Positions 21,350 through 32,018 of a DNA stretch of 34,336 bases are shown one piece after another. The position numbers were made by a program, and so were the translations under genes. Numbering within the stretch: the first letter of the stretch is position 1; each line of letters starts with the position of its first letter. This stretch comes from Hyphochytrium catenoides. Lineage: Eukaryota > Sar > Hyphochytriomycetes > Hyphochytriales > Hyphochytriaceae. The notes under the pieces are model-generated. The model was given only the letters and a program-made list of their open reading frames with translations. It was not told the origin of the DNA and searched no databases. Location: the NCBI GenBank assembly GCA_900088475.1, contig FLMG01000604.1, positions 1 through 34,336 on the forward strand, given 5' to 3'.

Positions 21350-24300
21350 CTATGATCGCAAAGCCGAGAAAGCAAGGAAACGTTATTCATCAGCAGCAAA
21401 GGAGCCACGAGGAGGTTATAGTTATCCAGCAGGCCAGTGGCTTCAGTAATGCATGGGTCTCCGTCACCCCAACCCTTGCCATGCCAATCTCTACACATTT
21501 AGTCTTTCTTAAGGTGCATCATTTCTTACCTGTAGTGGAACTTGGTTCCGCCAAACGTTTTGATGAGGTGTTCAACCTGATCTGTCTCCAAGGTGTGAGG
21601 GGATAAATAAATGGCCTCCTTATGTACCCTTAGGGGATTCAGCCATTGTAACCTAGCTCGAATGTGGCCCACCGACCTATCTTTGGCATCCAGAACTGGA
21701 AATAGTCCGCTGATTGTTTGCCCTGAAGTTGAAATTGTAGCAAGGGCAAGGGTAAGAAGGACTTGCAATCATGTTACGGAGCTCTGCACTCTCGTCCTAA
21801 CATCTTCCACTGGTTCCTATCTTTCTTGTTCGCTGTGTATGCTGTCCTTGTCGCCTGAGTACCTTCAGCCAGGTCTGCAGTGGGAACAGTCGCCATTCCG
21901 ATAAGGCCTGGAACTCCGTTTTCATAGTCGTCATCATCATCGTCGTCGAAGACTGCGGCGGAGACATATAAGGCTAGGAACCACTTGGCAAGGGAATCCA
22001 TATGGAACTATCTTTTCTAATTTTGTATCGTCAATCTCTGCATAGGTGTCTTTAAGCCGCGGCCTCCTCTACTCCATCGCAGCCCCCATCCAAGAACTAG
22101 CTAGCATACATGGCTCTTCATCTAGACCTACCCGAGAGAATTAGTTTATAGGTTCCTAAGAATTGAAGGAGCTTGTGGTCTGCGTGGAGAGAGAAACAGT
22201 GCGAGCTGCTTGGACCATGAAATAGCGGATCGGCAGTGTCCTCCATAACTTCTGTGAAAGAATCTGGGAAGGACAGAAGCTGGAAGTGGACGTATGGAGA
22301 AGGAATAGAGCCGTGCCGAGTCTGTAGACCCTCACAGCCCTCAATTGTCACCTAAGGGTAAAAGCGGATGCAAGATAGCCGTTGAGTGCTGAACGAGTGG
22401 TGGAGATACAGAAGAGGGGACTACAGATTGACGGAGGATGTGCAACCAACCCAGGATGGAGGCAAGTCAATTCCATAGAAAATATGAAAGAGCCGTGATG
22501 ACATTGAATGAAATGGGTTCGTGAATCGACGAGAGGAACAAGCGAGCGTTCTCATAGACAAAGTGCCAAGATAGGAAAACGAGGTTTCAACCTGTAGTTG
22601 ATTAACTTCTAGCGCTCTCTGGACTTCCTCCTCCAAATTGTTCTTTTTCTGGCGGGCGGCCTCCAACAACGCAGTGTCCTAGAAAAGCCACATTGACCAT
22701 ATTAAGCGGACAAGCAAATGAAGTAGAAAATTGCCTCAACTTAACTTTAAAGAGGAGCGCTAACGATCGGTATATAGAATAATCAACACGCATCACGTCT
22801 TACGGAGAGAGAATGAGGGCATTGATAGAAAGTTTGAGAGACCTGCGGGAAACTCCTGATGTGTCTTCTCCACCGGTCTCGTAAGGGCTGGGCGACTTTG
22901 ACTTGAAGACTGAGGGTGCCGGCCTGGGAACCGTCTTTCACACTCAGAAGCGGACAGCGCGGTCGAGATAGTGGGCCAACAGCACTCAGAAGAGGGTAAA
23001 GTGGCAGTGAGCACTTCGCTATCAGCTTGTAGTCGCCCTTTGAAATCCATATCAGAGGTGGGGGATGTTAGAGAGAAAGGAGGCAGCTAGGAATAGGGGC
23101 GACGACTGAATCCAGCGCTCGATTCCATGCTTCTTCGCCATGTATTCGCACCGCCAAGCATTAGGCTCCACAGCCAAGCCCTCTTTAGGGACTGATCTAT
23201 TATCAAAGTGGTCCACTGTACCTCCTTTCACGCAACTTCTTCCCGCTCACCCACCTGAAACGTTTCGTTGAGCTCAAACACGGCTGGCTCTGTAATGAGA
23301 TGACGAAAAAAGTATTCGTCCACCTTCACCTGAGAGATTTATGATTAGTCTTCTCGACATTGACTCCATGGTTTGACGTTTTCTCTAACAGAAGCCTCTG
23401 CACCGCTACCAGCCTGCATTTTAACCTTGATCGGACTACACATTAATCATTTGGCGTACCTTGTAAGTAATTGCGTGATTGTACTGCGGACTTAGCCCGT
23501 GCAGCAGTGGTGTCATCTCACTCTCGAAGTCGTAGAAGTCACAAAGGACGAATGTAGACCGCTGGCCGGAGAAGTGTTCCGGACTTAGAGAAGCAGAGAG
23601 GATTGAGATTTCAAGGATGTTCTCATCTGAAAGGGTCACCGTTTGTTATACAGTCAGACCAGATTAGCAACAACTCGGATGAAGAAAGGACCAAGCAAAA
23701 GATTTCCGGTAGGGATGAGTGTCTCTCCAATCCACTTCAGTCAGACGAGAGAAGGAACAAGCCTGCAGTACCATACCAAAGTAGCAATAGAAGTACGAAC
23801 ATTACAAAGGGTATACCAGGACCCTCCCGATGGTGCACATGAAAACCTGACCAAGGAATATACTTCACAAGGACACCAAGGTTTGCATACCTGCCCCGAA
23901 CTCTTCATTCTGCAGTCCGAAGAGGTCGCTATGTTCGTCAATCGGGTCCTCTTCATCTTGCTCGTCTTCTAATGGCTCTGCTAGACGGCTTGCATCTACG
24001 GTCCAAAAGTGATCGCAGTTAGTCACATTGTACAGCCAATGCTGTCAAAAATGGAAATACAGCTATAAGAGGTGTGAGTGGACGTTTAGAACAGCTAAGA
24101 TGACTTGTGACGGAGAGGGACCAATGGGAATGTCTCTCTCTAAAAACACTTTTTGTTCAGTCAGCGTTATAGACATTCCAATCGCGAAGGAACAATCACC
24201 TTGCTGCCGGTTTCGAAGGGTCCTTCGAAGATCTTCTACGTCTTTCTCTAGAGCGTTAATTTTCTGGAGGCGAGTGGTGGCAAGCTGTTCAAAGGCTCTG

Positions 24301-27300
24301 AGCTTCTTCTCTATCTCCCCCTGATCTAAGTTCGCGCGAGCGGTCAGCTCCTCGAGTTCCAAACTTAGATCTCTGCCGGATTGAGGGTTAGTTAGCTTTA
24401 TCCGACACAGTGAGATGGGGCAATGCACGGACATAATAGACATCGAGCCCGCGTTAGCATTTCTTTCTAGTCAGTGAGGAAAGTCAGCAGCAAAAATAGC
24501 ACCATATCAGTGAAGGTGATATTAGCAACAGTGTAAAAAGGACCAGTAAAGCATGTAGCTGTGGCATCTATCCTTGCCTATTAATGTTAACCTGGGCTTT
24601 CAAGATGCGCTCCGTCCTCTCTAGCTCGCGGACCACACTGAGATGATTCATCTGAAGCTCTCTCAGTCTCTTCTTTAAGCTGGCGACACTTGAAAGAGGG
24701 CACATTGGTGACGAGTAGGGACTCTAGAAAGCAGACCCGATGGAATTGCGAAAGAGAGCTCGCAAGAGGTGATTGCCCACGGAAATAGCTCAAAGAAGTA
24801 GTGTGGGGTTCGGGTTGATGAACACCCTTTCAATGTAGGGTTTAATAGTACCTGTCATCATCGCTCATTCTCTGCAGGAACTCCACTTGAGAAGGGTCTC
24901 CCATCGTGCTGCGCACCAACGCAAGAGCCCTAGAGTGATTGGGAGGATATAAAGGGCGTAGAAGCGACGTGTGCTTGTGTGAGATCTTAGCCCAAATAAC
25001 TGAGGAGACTAACTATAAGAAATGTCAGACAGACCGCCTAGTCTGCAATATAAGGAGAGGTCTACAAGCCGTAAGAAGGAGAGAGAGGACATAAGGTACA
25101 TTTGCAGTTCCTCTGGAGTTGCATTCTGTAACCCTTGGAGAGCTGCAGCATTAAACCCTTGTAAGGTCGGTATGCCGGGCTGAGAAACGGGGGTGGTGGG
25201 AGTGGCTGAAGTTTCTCCCGCATGGGCCGTCGCGGGGCGTCTTTTCTCCTCCTCTTTTTTTGCTTCTTTTCCGGCGGGCTCAGAAGGAGGAAGAAGGCCG
25301 TCTCCTTCATTTGCATCCGGCGCGAAGGATGAAACTAACGGCTAATAAAAGCAAATGATTAGGCGCAGCACGTGGGGGATTAGACATAAAGTGAAGGATC
25401 GCTCTACAGAGAGTTATGTTCGTCTATATGACGGTGGGCTTGGGAGTGAGGAGGAAAGAGTGTTGAAATGAGATGGAGAGCCCTCCTTACCTCAGCTTGG
25501 TTTTTCGAAATCTCGAATCCTGAAGGCATGCCCAGAAGGGAGCTAAAGGCTGCAGCTCTCTTGGCTTCTGAAAGTTGATGCTCCAGATCCATCTTCTGTT
25601 TGACGACTTCGTCTTTCTCCTTTCGGATGCCTATCAGACCGAGGAGCAAAATGTCTTATTACGCATTTTTGGCTAGACGATTCCAGACGATTGCCTGTTT
25701 TTCTGCCCCCTTCTCTATTCCTCCTCAATTGTACACCGCAGCGTTTCGTATTTGTTACCCACAGCGGCTAGCCCGTAGAGGCTGGCGGTAGCTAAATTCA
25801 ATCCCTCTCATCGAAGCAGCCAAATGGTCTCGCCTTGTACCTTGCAGCTGGCCTTGAAACTCCTGCAATTTCTTCATATAGCTCTTGGCGGCCTCCTGGA
25901 GCTGCTCAATTTGCTGCTTCTGAGCCTTATCTTGCTTTTCGAGCGCAAGAAGTCTATCAATCCTCTCTTTAGACTGAGCAGAATTGCTGATGAAGGGACT
26001 GTCGCACAGAGCCTTAATCTGAGACTCGAGTCGATGATTCTGTGAGGATAATCGACAAAAGAAGCAAAAGGGTGAGGTTTAAGTCAGACCATGACTACTT
26101 TTACGGCTTGCGGGGATGCAGCGTGAATACGGGTAAGAGGAATGTTGCAGCTTGTCTAATGCAACTCCTCTTATTGGGCTCTAACCACGCTAAGAGCTAG
26201 AGGAGAACAAAGGTAGGTGATATGGCAAAACGAGGATAATCAGTTTCTCAGTCGCACCATATCTTTAAGGGCATTCCTCTCATCTTCCAGGTCCTTAAGT
26301 CGACCTGTTTTTAGAGCAAGCGCATCACGTTCATGGGATGTCTCCGTTAGCTGCCGTCGCAAGTTCCGAATAGAGCGGTTGAACTCCTCCATTTGCTCAA
26401 GGGTTCTCTCCTAGGTTGACAGTATTAGACAACGTTCCCTCTCTTAGGAAGATAGCAAGGTATTTCGAGAGAGCTAAGGATCCAATACATATCACAGGAG
26501 CAACTCTGTATATCCGTCGAGCGCACAAAGTTTACCTGAAGCTCTCTTTCAGCGCGTGCTTTCACCTCGAGGTGCTCATAGCGAGTCTATATTCGAACAT
26601 GGTGTTAAACGTGAGCCGGGAGGACAGAGAGAGAACAGAATCATTGCAGGGGCATAAGGCTTACGGTCATCAAAGAAAGCTGGGCCTTCTTCTCCCTAAG
26701 GTCCCGCGTTAGAGCTGCCACATTTCCGTGCTCTGATGTGTCACCTGGTTTGCCTCCCGTGAGTTGCATAGCGGTAGCACTTCGGCACTAGATTACCTGA
26801 GGGCTGTGACTCCTCTTGAAGCTTGCTATTTTCCCTCTGAAGACGGACTAGCTGACTCTCTGCTGTCACTAGGCGGCTCCTTAGAGCATCAATTAACTCT
26901 TGCATCTTCCCTGACGCTTGCATCTCTCGAGCCTGAGAACGAGACAATTGGATAACTCCTAAGCGCTCCCGCATTTGGCTTATACTTCCGGACGATTCTC
27001 AAGTGCTCAAGACTCACCTTCTCAGCCAAACCCTGCAACGGAACAGGAATAACATCCCGATTCCCGCTTTCCGGGTCTGAAGTACGACTCCGTGAATGGA
27101 TGTCCAAGATGCGAGAGTTGAACAAGTAGGCTTACCTTTGCGCTTTATGGAAGCTCCAACTTGACGCCGTGACGCCCGCATGAGGGCACTTTTCTAGGAA
27201 TGAGGGATAGTCTGTTTCTCAGTTCTATACAGAAGGAGTAGTGGAAGTGCCATACAGATCCATACCTTCTGCTTTAGCTCCTGAAGCTCCTTGTTCTGCT

Positions 27301-27843
27301 CTTGGAGAAGTCTAAGGACATAAGGGGGTAACGAAAGTTAGCGCCTCTCCTGTGTCTCCCTTTCCATATCTCCACTAGTTCTCCACAGCAATCGCACCTG
27401 CACCTATCGTGAAGAATCTGGTTCTTCTTTGTCAGCTCAGCATTCTGTTTCCGTAGCTCCGCAATGAGTTTTTCTCCTTCCACATCCCTCCTTGCCTGGT
27501 TGCCGCGGGCTCCTATGTGACACGACTCATCAGCGAGAGGCCACAAGCCGACTGTCCAACGGTGTAGTGCTACCTAGCTCAAAGCTGTTTTCCCTCTCCT
27601 TCCGCTTTATGTTTTCCTCGATCATCGCGAGCTTGGTGTACATCCTACGAGGTAGCAGTTCAGTGCCAAAGTGTACAGGCTTCTACTCCTAGCTGCCTAC
27701 CTCTTGATGGTGGTCTCCTGCTCATTGTTCTTCTTCTTCAGAGCAATGTTCTCCTCTCGAAGTCGAAGAATCCGTTCATCCTCAGAGGCCCCACGGCCCC
27801 TGGAAACCCTCCCCAGGGCACCTGAGGCTAGTGCGGCCGCCAT
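14347..27843 (-). CDS. RPGRIP1L: RPGRIP1L-like C2 protein fused to an EFCAB6-like EF-hand array
   Basis: One very long gene with dozens of short exons, starting at ATG 27843 and ending at TAA 14349-14347. I estimate about 2,000 residues. The N-terminus (RLREENIALKKKNNEQE, then KRMYTKLAMIEENIKRK) copies the RPGRIP1L opening 'LEDENxxLK...KRxxTKL'. About 4 kb of coiled-coil exons follow, then two C2 domains (separate entry) and a C-terminal array of degenerate EF-hands (separate entry). RPGRIP1L scaffolds the ciliary transition zone with NPHP proteins; EFCAB6 is a multi-EF-hand protein. The parts are joined by a normal intron (exon edge 21530 to 21349) that completes an AGA codon, so the sequence supports one reading frame. 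One donor is GC (19236-19235) and one 12-nt microexon (16926-16937) is needed. The joint near 14.8 kb is not resolved. Two adjacent genes cannot be fully excluded without transcripts. Confidence 0.78.
16926..16937 (-). other. 12-nt microexon of the EF-hand region
   Basis: Between the exon ending ...PFSSKN (donor GTAAGC) and the exon starting VRILGEHF, every longer reading meets a stop codon or the wrong phase. Taking ATATTAG as acceptor and GTATGG as donor leaves GGCGCAGCTCGA, four codons in phase 0 on both sides. It is inferred from phase only. Confidence 0.45.
21530..23639 (-). other. Tandem C2 domains of the RPGRIP1L-like protein
   Basis: The first C2 (about 23639-23258) reads LEISILSASLSPEHF, FVLCDFYDFESEMTPLLHGL, SPQYNHAITYKV and VDEYFFRHLITEPAVFEL. 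This matches the RPGRIP1L C2 signature 'YEFYDFETQTTPVVxGLxPxYNFTSxYxV'. The second C2 (about 22351-21620) reads GLQTRHGSIPSPYVHFQLL, DPLFHGPSSSHCFSLH, a run of seven Asp in VFDDDDDDDYENG, LIGMATVPTADL and TISGLFPVLDAKDRSVGHI, matching 'SPYVxYKFFDF...DPxFxD...YVFDDxD...ISGxF'. In RPGRIP1 these C2 domains lack most calcium ligands and bind nephrocystin-4 instead. Here the poly-Asp loop is unusually acidic and could restore ion binding. A linker of 700-900 bp with several short exons separates the two. Confidence 0.85.
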
Positions 27844-28497
27844 CGTCTCCTTGTCGTGCTCTGGCTCAGAGAGGCTTAGCGAATAACATCTGTACCCCCT
27901 AACCTTGCCTCATCGGCCAGATGGGAGGTCTTGTGGCCCTCGTCCTAGCACCCCCACAACAATTCCTAACTGCTCCTATTATTAAGCGGCATTACTCTCA
28001 AATATCTCTCTCTTTGCCCCCGTTGCTTCTCCTTTGCTCCCTGATGCCATGCCATCAAGAGTCCTGACAGCGTGCAAGATGATGTCCAGGGCCTTTCCCT
28101 CTGCTGACAGCCTTCTTCCCTCCTTCTTCCTCCGCAATCACCACTTCTTTCTGCCTTGAGCGCTGAACAATTCCTGCGTCGCTTCGCAAATGCCGGTACC
28201 GGTAAGGCTAGCCGTTAACGGCTTTAAAAGCTGTAACAGCAAAAACCCAACAGTACAGCTCACAGAGAAGTTGAGGAAGGAAGATCAGGATAGATCTGGC
28301 TTGAACTCTTCAGACTAGATCCAGAGATTCAGAGTCTTCACTCTTCAATCTTCAATCCTCGATCCTCATACCACGGCAGAGCCAGACGAGACGTGCAGGT
28401 AGCAGGCCGGCCGTCGCCAAGGCCCAGATCAGTGAACAGGCATTCAAATCCTACTTCAGTAGAACGCTCTGCAGTGACAAGAGAGTTAGGAGCTACC
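27844..28497. promoter_or_regulatory. Divergent promoter region, giant gene / HtrA gene
   Basis: This 654-bp gap lies between two divergent start codons and should hold both promoters. It is pyrimidine-rich on the plus strand in places, including a short run of CTTCA/CTTCAAT-like units near 28335-28370. I see no clear TATA box or known element. The plus-strand frame of the HtrA gene is open upstream of 28498 to about 28393, so an earlier start without ATG is unlikely. Confidence 0.4.
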
Positions 28498-30278
<1,781 letters not shown>

Positions 30279-30462
30279 GGAGGCAGCAGTGCTGCTTATA
30301 GCGCTGCTGGTTGAATCTGGTTGAATAGATAACATTTAGTAAGACTAACCTGGACACTATAATGAAGTGTGCAAGCCTAATTTGACGGGAAAAACAGAAG
30401 CTACTTGCAGTTTGAGCAGACACTAACGCCTTGTGCTTCAGAAACGTCTAGGGAGTCTGAGC

Positions 30463-31734
30463 TTATGCCGTTGTTGTATGATGACGAATACACTTCCCTG
30501 AGACTTTTGCATACCGTGAGCACTCTGCGACGTCACAAGCAACATACTCCAAGTTAACCCGATGGTTAACACAAAGTCCAACACTGCCTGCATGTGCGCT
30601 GCATCCTCTTGTCATGCACCTCTTATATTTAACACGAGCTCCATGGCCAATGCAGACTCCTCCTTGAACAGCCTGCTTCTTACACGATGGAACCCTGCAA
30701 CGTGGAGACAAAGCTCCATGCTGGACGCAGACCCCCCTTGACCTGGCATACTTGTGACAGCCATCCTCTTTACAGCGGTTATACTTCACCACAGCCCCAT
30801 GTGATATGCACACCTTGCCACGCACGGCCTGTTTGAAGCACCCCTCGACCTTGCATCTTGGGTGCTTTGCCTTGGCCCCATGATCACCGCACACACTGTC
30901 CGCAACAGCTAATCTCTTGCAGCCTTTCGCTCTGCAAACAGAGTCGTCTTTGGCAACATCTCCGTTAGCACCTGTGGTGGGCGAACCGTATTTTGACGCA
31001 TTCATGGGTTCTCCGGGAGGATGCGAAACTGACGTAGTTGCATTATGATCTACCATCACGGCACCGAACGCTGCAGGGCTTTTCGAAACGAATACCAGAT
31101 GGGCCGAGAGCTGTAGAGCGGTTGTTGTCGTAGAAGATTCATGTGACTCTAGAGTAGACAACGCTGGACGATCATCCTTGGACTCCCACTTCCACTTTGA
31201 TGGAAATGTTGGATGTTGTTCCGGGGGCCATTTCAGCCTACCAGATGTTTCAGGAGTGGAAGATGCTTGATATCGGTCGCCCGGGCGCGCCGCAGTGTTG
31301 CAAGTGCTTAGATTTTCCATTTTCACAATCTCCTTTGCCTGCATCTCTATCACCTTCGAGGTTTCCTTCTGCCCAACGTCCTCTGAAGTGCTTCGAGAAA
31401 GATTTACACGGGTGCTTTCGAAAGAGATTGTAGTAGATGAGATGCCATTTGGACCACTTGCAATAGTTGGTTGAGGGGGCCTTCGATGGGAAGTTGACGA
31501 TGATCCATGACCGTATCTCTGGCGGATTGCTGGAGATAACTGCATCGCAAACGACGGTAGGGCTTTACAAAGCGGCCCCTGAACAGGATTACCAAGGGCA
31601 CTTTCGATGGTATCAGCGAATACTTTTCCCTTCAAGAGATTTGAAAATGCTGCTGAATATCGTTGCTTACAGGCAGAATCATTTACTAATGCGAACATCG
31701 TCTCCATACGACCAGAGGTCTCGCATTGCTGCAA
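30463..31734 (-). CDS. Cys/His-knuckle repeat protein ('WRKY19-like'), intronless
   Basis: A single 423-codon frame with no intron, unlike every other sure gene in the window. Residues 1-265 are Ser/Thr/Pro-rich and probably disordered. Residues 266-423 are six repeats of about 26 residues with the pattern C-x4-C-x9-C-x2-H(G), for example CKVEGCFKQAVRGKVCISHG and CRVPSCKKQAVQGGVCIGHG. The last two lose the Gly after His (VNHR, IRHH). Such repeats are common in oomycete and other stramenopile proteins annotated 'WRKY19-like'. They presumably bind zinc; the true function is unknown and there is no WRKYGQK motif. A Met ten codons in (31707) could also be the start. The gene is head to head with a small plus-strand candidate whose ATG is 42 bp away. 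Confidence 0.85.
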   Translation of the reverse strand: MQQCETSGRMETMFALVNDSACKQRYSAAFSNLLKGKVFADTIESALGNPVQGPLCKALPSFAMQLSPAIRQRYGHGSSSTSHRRPPQPTIASGPNGISSTTISFESTRVNLSRSTSEDVGQKETSKVIEMQAKEIVKMENLSTCNTAARPGDRYQASSTPETSGRLKWPPEQHPTFPSKWKWESKDDRPALSTLESHESSTTTTALQLSAHLVFVSKSPAAFGAVMVDHNATTSVSHPPGEPMNASKYGSPTTGANGDVAKDDSVCRAKGCKRLAVADSVCGDHGAKAKHPRCKVEGCFKQAVRGKVCISHGAVVKYNRCKEDGCHKYARSRGVCVQHGALSPRCRVPSCKKQAVQGGVCIGHGARVKYKRCMTRGCSAHAGSVGLCVNHRVNLEYVACDVAECSRYAKVSGKCIRHHTTTA

Positions 31735-31776
31735 TCGGCACCCAGTACAGAACGGACGGAATGGAAACGAAGGCGA

Positions 31777-32018
31777 ATGAGTGGTATGCTCCTTCTTGTC
31801 GGCCCCTGCCTACGGACTGAGCTAAGGTACCTCTGGACACCTTGATAGCTCTCGGCGCTACAGAGCTCAGAGCTTGCAACTATAACAATGAGGTCGATCT
31901 TAGAGAGTATACAGAGAGGCTTCTCCTTGCCGTCGTTTCTGCTTGCGACCAGAGAAAAGCAAAAGCAGCGTCGGTTGCTCTCTCCCCCGTTAATCGTCTG
32001 AAGGCTTCGCAGTCTTGA
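31777..32018 (+). CDS. Small helical hypothetical protein
   Basis: A seven-base first exon (ATGAGTG, 31777-31783), a 38-nt GT-AG intron and a second exon (31822-32018) join to exactly 68 codons ending in TGA. The product opens MSAKVPLDTLIALGATEL, has a helical middle (EVDLREYTERLLLAVVSACD) and a basic Ala/Ser tail. Codon use is purine-first. I do not recognise it; the size and helical, charged make-up would suit a subunit of a larger complex, but that is conjecture. The divergent knuckle-repeat gene starts 42 bp upstream on the other strand, so the two would share one promoter. The intron is shorter than most here, matching only the 37-nt intron proposed at 11701-11737. Confidence 0.5.

Noticed and set aside
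30463-31734. WRKY transcription factor
   Set aside because: The repeats are those often mislabelled WRKY19-like, but there is no WRKYGQK motif or C2H2 WRKY zinc site.
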